A DNA stretch of 64,000 bases from NCBI RefSeq assembly GCF_000340215.1, contig NW_006921546.1, positions 256,788-320,787 of the forward strand. Direction: 5' to 3'. The notes beneath the pieces were generated by a model, which did not search any database, was not told the origin of the DNA, and worked only from the letters and a program-made list of their open reading frames with translations. How positions within the stretch are numbered: the stretch's first letter is position 1; every line of letters begins with the position of its first letter. Made by a program: the position numbers and the translations under genes. Source of the stretch: Pseudocercospora fijiensis CIRAD86. Its lineage: Eukaryota; Ascomycota; Dothideomycetes; Mycosphaerellales; Mycosphaerellaceae. Below, one piece after another: positions 1-12,745 of this stretch.

Positions 1-1140
1 GATAAGCACTACGCTTTGATCTTAGATATATACTAATATATAGTAAACATATTACGTATAGCAGTCTTAAGCGCCGCGATCTCTTCCTTTATCTATTTAA
101 TCTCGGCCTATATTTAAGCACCCTAATCGCGCTGCAGCGATAGCGGACTCGGGGTAGCCCGATAGTTAAGGAAAGGCTAAATCGGCTGCGACTAGTAGTC
201 GTCGTGCTAGGGTAGATTGTATATATCTAGCTAATCTAGTTGGAATTGCATCTGTCGAGTATAGGGCCTCTACGGTATTATTAACCTCGAATTGGCTAAA
301 TACGCCGATAGAGATAGTTCTAACTAACCCGTAATGCTGCGAGGCGGCTTCGAAGGTATATGTTCGACCTAGCGGATTAGCTAACGCCGATTGATTTACT
401 AATAAAGAATATACATCTATATATACCGTAGTAGCGACCGAGCGAGGAATAAATAGTCTAAATGCGCCGATTGCTTTAGTGCAATGTCGATAGTGTTGCT
501 ATATGCCGTCGGCATAGACTGCAATAATTACCGCTAGACTAATAATAGCGCTAGATTAATAGTTCCCGAATCCGACTCGCGACCGAATCGGGCTAGCGTC
601 GACAAGGTACGAAAATAGCGAATAGTCTATAGGCTACGATTATGCTTCAGCGTTAGCGGGGCATATCCGATAGGACTAATAAGCGATTATAGACGGCGAC
701 TCGGGCAGTCTATATAGGAGCAGAGGATAAAACCGCAATTTAATACCCCCCTTTTCGTAGAGTAAACAAGTACGAAGACGCGTATAGTCTAATATATACT
801 ACGTTAGATTCGTAATAATACTACTACTCGTTATAGTATACTTAGAATAGGTCGCAACTACGAAGAAGATAAATACAGGACTTAATCGTTATCTAACTCG
901 ATAGAGTCGGATAGGGATACTAGATTCGAAGAAGAAAACAAGGAAGAGACTTATTTATACGTAGCGACTAGTATTAGATCGAAATTTATAAAGGTAACGT
1001 ATACTAGAGTACGGCGATAGAGAACTAACGTAACTAGTATAAGGGTAGGAATAGTAAAGATCCGGTAAGGCTAAAACGGAAGTATAGCGACGATAAGGCA
1101 GATCGGAGCGAAGATATAAAGCTATTAAAACGACGTAAGA
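1..1140. other. RIP-degraded DNA, no gene recognised
   Basis: No open frame of useful length is seen on either strand. The composition is strongly TpA-rich with CpA and TpG depleted, as in the rest of the window. The frame that becomes clearer after about 1141 (positions equal to 1 modulo 3) may begin somewhere in here, but the stop density is too high to follow it. No LTR, inverted repeat or tandem repeat was noticed. Confidence 0.5.
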
Positions 1141-2950
1141 AGCGAAACAAAGGCTTAATAACTACTAGTAAAGAAATCGAAACAAGGGCTTACTCGAAGT
1201 AAGGGAGTAAATCTTATATAACGAGACGCGTCGTAAACTATTAGCTATTACGTTAACTAGGGCTAGAGGATATAAGACGATGTTTCCTACTACTTAAACC
1301 CTAGTATAGGTAGACGAAACAGTTAAGGAGGTATATAGTAAAAACTACGATCGATTACTAGCTTTACGTATAATAGTACTATAGCTAGGTAGCTATATAC
1401 CGTCGAGAGACGTAATCTAAGTAGTCGGTAGAGATTCCGATATAATAGTATCGAGACTAGTATTAGAATAGTTGCGAGAAGCTATACGAAAGGAGCGAGG
1501 CTATATTAATACCTATATCCGATCGATATTAATAAACTAAGTACCGATCGCAATAACCGATACTCTAAAAAGGATAGTATACGCTAAAAGGATACTCGAT
1601 AACTAAATCTTCGAGTGCTACGACGAGAAACTAGTAAGACCCTCTCTAAAATAGTATAGTTACTAGATAATAGCTAACGGTCGATATGTGCTACGCGCTA
1701 CCTTAGTAAGCTTATATACAAATATCTAGCGGGTATACTGCTCTAGTAGGATCGGCGAGGCTAGAAGACATATATTAAATAGTACTACTATAAAGTTACT
1801 ACTTTTATAATATTGTCTACCGCTACGGTACTTAGTAGAATACTAACTAGATAGTCGATAGAGTCGTATTTAACTTAAGTTAGAGGTAAAGCGATCTAGC
1901 TAGCCTTAGATTACAAGTTAATGCACTAGCCGTTCCTAGATCGGATAACTACGTAGAATGCGACGGATTAAGCTACTCGTAACCTTCGGTTATCGAAAGC
2001 GTAGAAGATATACGTACGGTATATAGGTAGAGTATAAGATACCCCTAAACTATTAATAAATAACTTTAAGAGCGTACGTAACGATATCGATACACTTATA
2101 GCAATCGACGTCGTTTTAGATTCCGACGATAAAGGCGGATCGATCGAGCGCTATAGTAAGAGTAGTCTACGAGCGCCGTATTTCTCTTATATACTAATAT
2201 AATCGATAGGTCCTAAAGCGTCTATCGGGCAACAATTAAGTAAACAACTTAAAGCCGGCGATAATGCGATAGATAAGTTAGTAGAGGCGGAGGCCCTACC
2301 TAAGAAAAACGATATTAGACTACCTATACTATAGAGTAGTTTCTAAGTAATAGATTAGAAGCCGACGGAGTCTACTAATCCGTTTGCTTCGGTACGGGGA
2401 AGTAACGGCACAAGTGCTACCGAGATAATAGAGTATAATAGAACCGAAGATAATAGATATAAAAGGTATAGATATACCGCGGTAATAAGAATAGGGAAAG
2501 GATTACGCGCTAATTACTATACGAACAGCAGGTATTCTAACTAGTCTTATGTAATAGATAAGACTTTATTTACGGCGGTAAGTAATCGCGTTAGGGATAT
2601 ATTAGGGCTAGAAGAGGGAGAGTAGATATAGTAGGCGGATATAGAGGCGGACGGCGGCAAAGTCGAGGAGATAGCATTTAACGAGGAGACGTAGGATCGA
2701 AGAATTAGGAGATATATAGTAAAAGAGAAGAAGAAGTCGAAAGGAAACAAACGAAAGAAGGTAGAGGTATATCGCTTTAATATAGCCGTAGAGGACGAAT
2801 AGAATACATTCTTATCAACCGTAATAAATAGATGCCCTATATAATATAACGAAATCTATTAATACTATACGAGTCGGTCGCTAAGTCGGTACTAACTTAG
2901 TATATATAGTAGACGTATACAAATGCTAGTAGTTACCCGAGTATACGTAT
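1141..2950 (+). pseudogene. unidentified protein relic, RIP-broken
   Basis: One frame (codons at positions equal to 1 modulo 3) can be read for about 600 codons, broken only by TAG or TAA. The clearest part is 1681-2850. It contains runs such as YLSKLIYKYLAGILL near 1705, KAIQLALDYKLMH near 1890, and a Lys-rich run near 2725 (KEKKKSKGNKRKKVEVYRF). The unbroken register over 1.8 kb argues for an old coding sequence rather than chance. I do not recognise the family: no RT, integrase, helicase or transposase motif was seen. It could be a transposon accessory gene or a duplicated host gene. The antisense 67-codon open frame at 2547-2750 is a shadow of this region. Confidence 0.45.
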
Positions 2951-3118
2951 AAACGTTAGATATTAGTAGAAGCAACAATCGTATAATATACAGATCCGAT
3001 AGAAAATGTAATTTAAAGGCTAGTACTAGTACCTACGACGACTCGAGCCCGACTCGATATACGAGTCGGACAGTAAAGAATAAAATTCTAACTACGAGTA
3101 GATTTGCTAGAATTTCTA

Positions 3119-3213
3119 GATCGCGACGATCCTATTAGACAAGATCTTTAACGTACGATCCTAAGGATCCTAAGGATCCTAAGCGATCCTATCGATAGGA
3201 TCGTCGCGATTAG
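3119..3213. repeat. inverted repeat flanking triple AAGGATCCT
   Basis: The 14-base arm TCGCGACGATCCTA near 3121 is repeated as its exact reverse complement near 3195. Between them lie three tandem copies of an AAGGATCCT-like unit (about 3160-3182) and a small ATCGAT palindrome. The whole 95 bp could fold into a hairpin. It lies just outside the end of the inverted hAT/H3 segment, so it may be a small non-autonomous insertion or a terminal structure. Confidence 0.6.
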
Positions 3214-3458
3214 TAAAAAAGTTTCTATAACGTTCGCTTACTACCCGCTAGGTTACGATATACGAAGAAACTAATCTAAATATAGCTCGTCTCTATAATA
3301 GCCGGGTAAATATAGAGCGCTAGGTTTCTACTTCGTACCTTAGATTTAGGGACGGCGTAGAGATAAAATTAGAAATATAGCCGGTACCTATAGCTAGTAA
3401 AAGGATACGAAAATAGGCCTCCTCCTAGTTTAATCTTACGACTAAGTACAAATTCTAA

Positions 3459-4094
3459 CTAATCCGATATAAACCGACGCCGAATTTTAGCTAGAAGCTA
3501 TATATCTTTATTTTAAAGAGTAACCTCCTTCGTATAGATAGTAAGGAGGTTTAAAAGCTTAAGCTCGGTTACGAGAAATGCCTCCGTAGCTTCCTAAAGA
3601 GTACTAATCGCCTTAGCCGTAAATCGTATACTAGACCGAAAATCTAATATAATTTCTCGGACGAGTCGCTAGAAGGGGATAGATTAAAAGCTCGGTCCCT
3701 CTTTTATTTTAGAATAGCCGGATCTAGCGAAGAGTAATAGTACTTAGTTTAAAGCGCCGCTTATTTGTCGTTAAGTCCTACCTTATACTCTTTTTTTAAT
3801 AGAAAGATAACTTTTCTTCGCGATAGCCTTCGTCTATCTACTCTTTTTAGACTTCTCCTATCTACCTAAAGCCTTATTATTTCTCGGTACTATTTTCCGA
3901 GGAACCCCCTTCCTTCGTATATACTATAGAGAGTCTTACTCTTCTAATATCTCGTTCTCGCTATAGTCTCCCTATACTTAGCTTGCTTTACCCTTACCCT
4001 TTAGGCTCTAAAAGTATCCTTATACGCATTTAGGCGATAAGGGTATATCGCTAGGACCTAGAAAATTAATAAGCCTATAATCGTAAGGAGACAT
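3459..4094 (-). pseudogene. histone H3-like pseudogene, second copy
   Basis: Reverse-strand copy of the H3-like frame at 23855-24496. It starts at an ATG (4094-4092), shares the basic N-terminal tail (KGVPRKIVP) and shows PFQRLVREI with TAG in place of the Gln codon. Two indels separate it from the + copy: a shortened A-run near 3807 and a 5-base loss near 3682. It is thus broken by frameshifts as well as RIP stops. Finding the same H3-like frame downstream of the same hAT sequence in both copies shows that the two were duplicated as one unit. Confidence 0.75.
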
Positions 4095-4479
4095 TTATAT
4101 TTCTTAACTTCTACATTAAATAGTCTTCTATTAAACCGTTTTAGTAGATTATCGTTAGATTCGTAGAAAGGATAGTAGCTTAAGGAAGGGGAAGCGGCCG
4201 GCTTAGGAAGGCCCGAAGAGCTAAATCCTTAAGGTATATTTATCTTTAAGAATATAGGGAAAGGGAAGAAGGAGAGAAAGAGCGAATAGAGAATTAGAAA
4301 TAGTCCGTAGGTAAGCGGGGTAGGTTGCTATAGCAACTAGTCTATTTAGGTCCTAGGAATTCGAAATATATTAGGGATATATACCGGCTATATACGCCGG
4401 CTATATTACCTTCTACGTAAACGCTTCGTCTCCTTAAAGCTACTCTAAGCCTAGATATATTTCCGCTTCTCGACCCGAT

Positions 4480-4937
4480 ATCGCCTTCTACCTCCGCCCT
4501 CCTCCTCTTCGTTATTACTAATAAGGGTTTTACTTAGACTAAATTTCGTATTCTCTTCGCGCTCCTAGGTTTCTTCGATTTTAAGGTTTTCTAATTCCTC
4601 GATTAAGTCCTTTAGTATAATCTTTAGTATCCTACCTTACCGACTCTAGTAAAGGAGATAGTATCGGAATACTATAATAGATTCGAAGGTAGTAGGCGAG
4701 TATATTCGATTAAAGTAGTCCTAGTAACGAGCGATACTAAAAGACCTTTTATAGCCTATATCTACGCTTAGTATAGCGAGGACGTTTTTTCGAGCGACCG
4801 ACGCTATCGTTAGAAACTTAGGCTCTAACCGCTACTATATAGCGAGAATATCGTCTCTAAATTCGTCTAGAAGACCGGTAAGATCTAGAGATTATTAGCC
4901 CTCTTTCCGAGCCTACGGGTTTAGTACTTATTCGCGC
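4480..4937 (-). pseudogene. hAT transposase C-terminal relic, second copy
   Basis: Reverse complement of 23018-23470, the part that carries the hAT dimerisation motif (ARDVLAIPS, then RSFSIAR). The upstream part of the same relic is at 18720-19739, separated by element E, which inserted at CGCGC. Joining the two sides with one copy of CGCGC restores the order seen without interruption at 23018 in the + copy. Confidence 0.75.
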
Positions 4938-5638
4938 TATAAGGGTTAGTAGCTAAGTAGTAAGAATGTACACGAAACTTTAAACTAACTAAAGGGAGCA
5001 CTAAATTAATATAGCTACTATCTATATAAGACGAACTACGAAGAAAGGAAAAAGGGTGCCTTAGAGGGAGAGCCCCTTCCTTAGTATCCCGCCCTACGGG
5101 CGTCTAGCGCGTCCGACGCGTAAGCGTAAGTATATATATCCTGCTTACTAACTTCTTAGTAAACCTCTGCTTTTAGGTCCTTCCCTACGCGCTAAGCGCG
5201 CGCGCGTATCCCGCTTGTCTACTATCTCGTAGTACCTTTATCTCTTAGCTAACTTACGCGGCGCGTATATACGAACTCGTTTAACCGCTCTTAAGCAAAT
5301 ATGTTTCTCCTAGCTCTTCCCTATCTTCCGGTTCCTTCCTACTATTCGGATCTGTCCTACGACTCTATATATCTCGCTTACTATCGTCCGTATACGCGTA
5401 CGTGTAGTTTAGTATAGTCCCGTCGTTTGTATATTAATATATAACGTATTGTTCTACTATATACGGCCTCCGCGGGAGTCCCTAAGATATTACGTTATAC
5501 GGCTAAATAGGCGGCTAATTAGGCGACCTGCTTCGCTAGGGGCCTCTACTACTAAGGTAACTTAAATCCGATATTACTTTATAGTATAGTAGCTAGCTTA
5601 TAGGACTTGTCGGTACTTTCTAGGCAGCTACTATAATA
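4938..5638 (-). repeat. 3' LTR of element E
   Basis: About 700 bp, closely matching 18012-18714. It begins TATAAGGG and ends CTACTATAATA on the + strand. It includes a short GC-rich patch with GCGCGCGCG near 5198. The differences I noticed from the other LTR are mostly C/T or G/A. Confidence 0.9.
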
Positions 5639-5882
5639 GTAGCCCCCCCCCTCGTTTTACGCGGAGTTCCTACGACGCCGAAGGAGGTCCGTATAATCGG
5701 TACTAGTATTCTTGCCCTAGTTCGGGTCGGAGACCTTAGTCTAAATTCTATTCGTATACTTCTCGGAGAAAGTATTCTAGGATAGCTCCTTCTATCGTCG
5801 TATAGTCGGTATAATCTCGTAGGAATTCTTCGATTACTTCGTAGGCGAAGATAATATAGCGTAGGGGTTCCTAGGTCGTATC
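5639..5882 (-). pseudogene. element E 3' coding tail (after integrase)
   Basis: Continuation of the E pol frame beyond element A. Across the GTATC target site, the - strand reads from RYLDEDT (12948 side) into an acidic run with EVIEEFLRDYTDY (near 5840-5800). The position, after the integrase C-terminus, is where chromodomains often sit, but I cannot identify one. A 98-codon open frame on the same strand in another register (5916-5620) is Arg-rich and crosses into the LTR of A, so I treat it as a shadow. Confidence 0.5.
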
Positions 5883-6079
5883 TGTTAGGGCTAAAGAGGC
5901 TATACGTAATTGGCATGTAACTAGGCCGAGTAAAGCTAGGGTCTTAGTGCCTTAGGTAGGGCTTGGCGCTTAGCGTTAGGCTAACTAGCCTACCTTCCTC
6001 CTTCTCCTCCTAGACCTTTATCGAATACTACTTAGACCTACTACTACCCTATCTACCTGCTAATATAACCCTTCTTATA
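5883..6079 (+). repeat. 5' LTR of element A
   Basis: 197 bp, beginning TGTTAGGGC and ending CTTCTTATA. It pairs with 12746-12942. ATCGAATACT at 6020-6029 is complementary to the sequence just after the LTR and may mark the start of the transcript (R). Confidence 0.92.
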
Positions 6080-6080
6080 T

Positions 6081-6090
6081 AGTATTCGAT
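6081..6090 (+). other. putative self-priming primer binding site of A
   Basis: AGTATTCGAT lies one base after the 5' LTR and is the exact reverse complement of ATCGAATACT inside the LTR (6020-6029). No tRNA-like TGG start is seen there. The layout recalls Tf1-type self-priming, where the 5' end of the RNA folds back onto the primer site. The identical arrangement in B and C supports it. Confidence 0.6.
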
Positions 6091-6149
6091 CTACCCTTTA
6101 AGGGCAGTAGCTAGATAGTCCTTATTTTAAGCTTTTAGCGGTATAGCTA

Positions 6150-7650
6150 TAAAAACTATCGATTCGACTATATTACGCCCGAAGAACGGGACCTATACGT
6201 ACTATTCTATTAAGAACAACCGTACCAATTATCAAATAAGGCCTCCTATACGGCCTATTATACCGAGTTAATCGTACTAAGCCGATACCTACTAATTCCG
6301 CTATATCCGTATCTTAGGGGCCTATAATATATTATTAGTATTACCCCTTATAATAGCCGGCTTATTACGAAGCAATAACAACCGCGGCGCCGCTAGCAGC
6401 GCTAGTAATAATAACACTAGTAGTACAGAGCCTATTAATAAAGAACCTATAATTCTAGATAACGATCTAGAATTGCCTATTAACGACATTCTTAATAACA
6501 TTATTAACCGTCGATATAGCTAACTAGCCTTCGGCCCCTAGCTAGTAGCGAGACTTTAAGAAGCTACCTAAAACAGGCTCGCTACCTTGCGTTAGGAACA
6601 ATAGCTAAAGGATAATCTCCTCGAGATTCGCCGCTTATAGGAAGCCCTAACAACTGCTACTAAACTAGGACTAGTAGCAGGACCTTCCGTATAGAAGAAG
6701 GATACTAAACTTAAGAATTGCACTATATTCGATAGCTCTAGTCGGAAGCAATACAACGACTACATTCGCGACTATAAGCTTAACTAGCGCAACGCACTAA
6801 GAGCGCTACTAGACGACTATTTACTAGTCGTATACGCTATATAGTACATTAATAGCGACCTAAAATGCACTTAGGATAATTATTTCGACTCCCTTAGTAA
6901 CTAGACTACTATTTAGTAGAAAACCTATAAGACTATTATACTAGATACCCTTAGAAACCCTATACTAAGGCAACAATACGCTTAGGACTAGTACCTTCGA
7001 ACTAAATAAAAGACTAATTAATCGGCTCGCTTATTTAAGGCCTATTTAAAGACCCTAGAGGACGACCTTCCGGCTAAGACTAATTCTATATAGATTTCCG
7101 AGATACGCCCTAAGCTTAGGTAGGAGCTTATTCTCGAATTAGACCGCCGCCGTATATTTAAATAGGCTAACCTAACACGCATTTAATTTATAGTCGAAGT
7201 AGAAATAGCCGAGCGAGCTATTTAGCTTTAGTAATAGCTAGAGTCGAGGATTCGACTAACTAGTACTAATCGTAGCAACCGTAGTAGCTACGGAGGAAAC
7301 TAAGGCTCCTACTAGGACAACAATGCTAATAATAGGAATAGTAACGACCGTAGAAGAGGCCGTAGCCGGCGGCTATATAGAGGAGGCCGTAATAGGGGCC
7401 GTAGAAGGGGCTCGTATCCCTATAATACTAACCGCTCGGCTAATAATAGTAGCAACTATAGCAACCTCCTAACTAGATTAAAATGCTTTAACTGTAATAG
7501 CACTAGCTATCTACTAGGCTAATGCAACAAACCTAGGGATTAGGTCCGAGTCGACCGTACTACCGCTAAGCACCGAAAAACCCTTTTAGCCGCTAATACT
7601 ACCCCTATAAGCTAACCTTCGAAAAAAGAATAAGCGCCGCACTAACTATT
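6150..7650 (+). pseudogene. gag relic of element A
   Basis: Gag reads on the + strand with TAG/TAA interruptions. The clear part starts near 6336 with an Asn/Ser-rich stretch followed by LDNDLELPINDILNN. It lacks an in-frame Lys/Pro/Ala-rich stretch of about 54 bp present in B. A capsid-like region follows (about 6700-7250), then an RGG/Arg-rich stretch (7330-7420) and a CX2CX4HX4C zinc knuckle (about 7480-7530) in which His has become Tyr (CAC to TAC). Confidence 0.8.
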
Positions 7651-7659
7651 AGCCTTATA

Positions 7660-10600
7660 CGGCGTAAGACTATCGATATTATACTAGCTATTATATGTAC
7701 CTGTCTCGTATCGGACTCGTATAGCACTAATTATAAGACTAAGGTTATGCTAGATCTAGGGAATTTAGTTAGCGCCCTTATTAGCTATCGCCTAGCTAAG
7801 CAATTAGACCTTCGAAAATTGCCTAGGGCTAACCTACTAACCCTTGCCTAGTTTAATAACGCTCGGCACTTAACTTATAGGGCCTACTATGTTCCTATAG
7901 TTCTAAAAGACGACCTCGGAAATAAACGCCTACTAGACTTTACTACCTACGTAGTAGATATAGACAACCTATATAAGGGAGCTACTATTGTTATTAGCAA
8001 CCCTGTTCTTAAGCACTACGCTATAACTATAGACTTAGGCCTTTAATAGTAGCGATTTAGGATCGCTAGAAAAGAGGATATTAAGTATATCGACGTTAAC
8101 GAGTGCCCTAACGATATTAGGGTCCTATTTATTAGCAACCTAACCTTAGCTAACCCGACTGCCGACCTGCTCGGTAGTAATAACGACGAACCTATGCCCC
8201 CTAATAGCATAGACCCTAATTAGCTTGCTCGTATACTATAGCCTATTCGAGAGACCTATATTAATATATTTAAACACTACCTAGTATCGACGTTACCTAT
8301 ATTCAAAGAGACGGATTATAAGATTAATATTATAGAGGGCAAAGAGGTTCCTTTTAGGCTACTCTATAACTTTAGCGAAAGAGAGCTTGCTATATTGCGT
8401 AAATATCTAGATAAGAACCTAGCTAATAGTCGCATTTAGTACAGCAATAGCCCTGCTAGTATACTAATCCTGTTTGTCCCTAAAAAGGATAGTAGCCTAC
8501 GTTTATATATTAATTACCGTAGACTTAATACTGTTACTATTAAAGACCGCTGTCCACTTCCGCTTATTAATAAGACCCTCGATCGCCTTTCTAGTACTTA
8601 CTACTATACTATATTAGATATTAAGGACGCCTATTACCGCATCTGTATTCGCAAGGGCGATAAATAGAAGATAGCCTTTCGCACTCGTTATAGCTATTTC
8701 GAGTACTTAGTTATACTATTCGGCTTAGCTAATGCCCCTATAACGTTCTAGTCCTATATTAATCGGGCCCTTTCGGGCCTATTAGACTATCTCTATATAG
8801 TGTACCTAGATAACATCCTAGTCTATACCTATTTACCTAACATTATAGAACACTAGGCTATAGTACGTAAGGTACTCGATCGCCTACGGGCCTATAGCCT
8901 ATATTACAAGCCTTCTAAATGCACCTTTGCCGCTAAGGAGGTAGCCTTCCTTAGCTTTATCGTATTAACTAATAGTATTAAGGCTAATCCTAATCGGATT
9001 AAAACAATTACCTAATAGCCTATTCCTACGTCTATTAAAGAGCTTTAATTATTCCTCGGTTTTACTAACTTCTACCGCCGCTTTATTAAGGGCTATTCGA
9101 GGTATGTAATGCTATTAACTAAGCTTACTAAAACCAAGGCCAATCTATCTAGAGAGTTTGAATAGACTAATAAAGCACAAGCCGCTTTTAACAGTTTAAA
9201 GAAGCGCTTTACTAAAGTCCCCTTATTATACTATTTCGTACTAAGTAAATAGATCCGTATTAAGACTAACGCTTTATAGTTTGCTATATTAGCTATTATA
9301 TTACAACAGGCTAATAACAATTACTAGCACCCGATTGCCTTCTTTTTACGGAAGATAATTAATGCTAAGCGTCGCTACGAGACCTACGAGTAAGAACTCT
9401 TAGCTATTGTCGAGGCCTTTAAGCACTAGCGCTACTATCTCGATAGTGCACAGTATACCATTTAGGTCTATATAGACTATAACAACCTCCGTAGCATTAC
9501 TAAGGTTACTAGGGTTATAGGTCGATAGGCTAGATAGGCCGTCTACCTCGCTAGGTTTAATTTTAATATATTATATCGGCTAGGCGTAAGCAACCCTACT
9601 AATAGCCTATCGAGGCGACCTAATTACGATAGCGAGACTTACTAATCTATTAATTCATTGTTTCTAACCCTATAGTATAAGATTGCTATAGCCCGTATTA
9701 TTAATAAGCAAGCGTAGGATAAGCGGCTTACCGGACTCCGCGACGGCTTAAAGTATATTAATGCTCTTACTATATTAACAGTGCGTATTAAGAACACAGA
9801 TAGGAGAAGTTATAATAACTCCCTAGTCGATATCGCTATATATAGTAATAGCGATTAAAGCACTACTATAGTTAATCCGGCTGCTAGTGCTACTAGATGC
9901 ATATAGTACGTACTATGTAAGATAGCGAGGGTACTATTAAGCGAACTTGTAGACGGAGATAGCCGAGCATTTATAGATAAGCTGTTACGTACTTAGCAAA
10001 GGGACGCCTTTGCTACGGCTCGTATAGATTAGCTTAGAAGTGGCCGCAAGACTAGATCTAGCAAGAATTGGTCGATTAATGCTAATAGCTATTTGCGCTA
10101 TAAGGGTAGGCTCTATGTCCCTACCGAGCATTCGATCCGATAAGAGCTTCTTAAGCGACACTATAATAGTAAGCTTACCGGTTACTATAGTATAGAGAGG
10201 TCGCACGAGCTACTATCGCGTATATACTACTAGCTAAATAGTAAGCGGGATATAAAAGAATACGTTAATACGTGTGCTATATATTAACGTATTAAGGTAC
10301 CGAAGCATTAGCCTTTTAGCGAGTTGTCCTTACTACTAATCCCTAATAAGCTATTCGTAGAGCTTATAATAGATTTTATTATAGGTCTTCCCCCTACTAA
10401 ACGAAGAGGAAGCAGAGACGTCTTTAACGCTATACTAGTCGTTATAGACCGATTTACTAAGGGTGCTCGCTATATCCCTACTCGGAAGGATTAGACAGCT
10501 ATTAACCTAGCTAAAGCACTATAGAACAATATCTTCTATACGTATTAGGGAACCCCTAAAGGGATAGTCTCCGATAGAGGCTCTATATTTATATCTTATT

Positions 10601-11485
10601 ATTAGAGCGAGATTTGCCTATAGCTAAGACTTAAGCATCGCCTATCTATAGCATTCTATCTATAAACAGATAGTTAGACCGAGAGGCATAAATACTACCC
10701 TATAGTAGTACCTACGCAGTTATATTAATAACAACCCCGAGGATTGGGTTAACCTTATATAACCTACGGAATTCGTATATAACAATAGTATATACTTATC
10801 AACTAAGGTCTTACTATATATAGCTATAATAGGCTAAAATGCTGCCTTACTATAGGGTCTATTTACCTCGCTCGAGGCCGAGCGTAAGGAAAGGGAAGCG
10901 TATTAAGTATCAACCCCTAAGACACTAGCGGCTATTAAGAGGGTTTAAAAGATGCGAGAAATTTACGCTACGATAGCTAATAAACTAGCAAAGGCCTAGG
11001 CCTATTAGAAGGCCTATTATAACAAACACTATACGCTAATAACCTTTAAGCAAGGCGATATAGTTATACTTAGTACGAAGAACCTCCGTATCCGTAAACA
11101 CCTATCCCCTAATAGTAAAACAAGGCCTAAGCTCGCACTAAGATACATTAGCCTATTCCGCATCCGAGAACCGAAGGGTATATAGGCCTACTAGTTATAG
11201 CTTCCTCCTTATTATACTATCTATAATACCTTCTATATATCCCTCCTTAAACTATATTACTAGCGCGAAGGCGATAAAGCGCCTGCTAAGTTAGAAGAAG
11301 TCTTAGCCGATAGGGAAGAGCTATAGTCTATAGAACGTATTCTAAAGCATCGGACTAGGTAAGGTAAGAAAGAATACCTCCTAAGGTAGCAAGGCTATTT
11401 ACCTAAATAGGATTCGTAGGAGGCTAAAGACTCGTTTAAGGATATAACTAAGTTGCTAGATGAATATTAGACTAGTATAAAGAAC
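7660..11485 (+). pseudogene. pol relic of element A (PR-RT-RH-IN-chromodomain)
   Basis: Protease near 7750 (MLDLGN, then ISYRLAKQ). RT from about 8475 (VPKKDSSLRLY) to the active site near 8800, where YLDD has become YLDN (GATGAT to GATAAT). RNase H is at about 9240-9500. Integrase catalytic parts are near 10370 (ELIIDFIIGLPP) and 10568 (VSDRGSIF). An extra base near 10690 shifts the frame at the region of the third catalytic residue. A chromodomain lies at about 11320-11475 (ERILKHRTR, then EYLLR). The frame ends near 11508 (GLATAA-like KGL-stop), just before the palindrome. Confidence 0.88.
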
Positions 11486-11530
11486 AAGAAGAAGACTAAG
11501 GGGCTATAATGTTACTAGAAAGGCCTAGGA

Positions 11531-11557
11531 TTAATACTACCCCCGGGGTGCTATTAG
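11531..11557 (+). repeat. C5G4 palindrome after pol of A
   Basis: An imperfect 27-bp palindrome with left arm TTAATACTACCCCC and right arm GGGGTGCTATTAG. It lies about 20 bp after the pol frame. The same palindrome follows pol in B and C and recurs at ORF junctions in G. It could form a very stable hairpin in RNA. Confidence 0.85.
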
Positions 11558-12745
11558 CTAACTAATTAGAGGCAAGGCAATTGTTAGCAATAAGGGACAA
11601 TAAGACTATACTACTATAGAATCCACCTCTTTACTAGCGCACCCTATAAGACCCTTCTCTTAGCGCCCCCTCCTATTCCTACGTCCTATCGAGGCCCTAA
11701 GGCTTAGGCGGTCGGCGGGGATAGCGCGCGCGTACGAATAACGGTAATAAAGGTAATAGTATCGCGCTACGAGCTAGTAGTATGCCGGCGGCCGGCGCGG
11801 CTATATTAGTAACAGTATTGCGGAGTATATTACTACTTAAAGAAGGGAAGATACGGCTATATTAGTAACGGTATTGCCGAGTTATTATTAGTTAAAGAAG
11901 GAAATTAGAAGTAAGGTAAAGTTAGCGCTAAGACGGCTAGCGCTACTATTGTTAACATTACTTGCTATTATTACTATACCTACGAAGACAACCTTACCTA
12001 TACTACGGCCTAAGGCCGGAAGCGCACTATATTAACTAAGTTAAAAGAATAGCTATATTAAAGGTTTAATTAAAACCTTAAGCCGCTTAAAAGATTAAGC
12101 GACTAATAGACTAACTAAGGGCAAAAACTATAGAGCTAAGCTAGCCAGGGTCGATCTTGCGGACAATAGGTTACTCCTTAATCATTCCGATCCTTTAAGC
12201 GAGGCGAACCTTAACTATTATACTTATAATAGCCTTTACTTATAGAAACTAGACGAACTGTGTTTTTTAAAAAGATAAGATAAGATTGGTAGTTGAAGGC
12301 TACTAAACCTAACTAATTAGGGCTAGCGGAACTACGAACAATAATAGCCCTCGTAATAATAAGAACAACCCTCGGGAGCGGATATTGCTAGGTCTTTTAA
12401 GAGTAGACGCAAAGAACTCGATACGATATTACTTAGAACGGAGGCAGTGCTATAATACCTCGTACGCCTACCTATTATAGTAAGGAAGGCGCGCTCGTAT
12501 TGTAATTAGTCGATAGTCCTTAATTCTCGTAGTTATATATTACTTTATTGTATATAAGGATAGCGTAGTTAGAGTTAAATATTATATTGTATTAGAGGTA
12601 AGGTTTGATATAGTTACATAATTAGGTAGTTAAGTGTTTAATTTAGCGCAAGCTAAGCAGCTTATTAGACTTGCTAAGTTAGTAGCAATAGAGGTCGTAG
12701 AATATAGACAGGCTACGAGGGCGCGGCCTTTAGAAGGGAAGCGTA
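11558..12745 (+). other. non-coding 3' region of element A
   Basis: About 1.2 kb between pol and the 3' LTR with no coding frame. It holds a two-copy direct repeat (11798-11910, period about 56 bp, CGGCTATATTAGTAAC) and AT-rich stretches near 12060-12110. The sequence is conserved with B and C, so it is a real part of the family. Confidence 0.7.

Larger units (their letters stand above)
3232..4937 (-). repeat. inverted copy of hAT/H3 segment, left part
   Basis: This stretch is the reverse complement of about 23018-24735. It carries, on the - strand, the end of the hAT transposase (near 4937-4480) and then the H3-like frame (4094-3459). The copy continues at 18720, on the far side of element E. 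Similarity to the + copy stops near 3230 (24735 in the + copy), with no obvious terminal inverted repeat. It may therefore be a truncated transposon copy or a segmental duplication. Confidence 0.85.

Noticed and set aside
5620..5916. 98-codon open frame on the - strand
   Set aside because: It crosses the border between element E and the LTR of A and extends into the LTR of E. Its Arg-rich sequence comes from RIP-biased DNA in a non-coding register.
9985..10206. 73-codon open frame on the - strand
   Set aside because: Antisense to the pol of element A and not in a register with known motifs.
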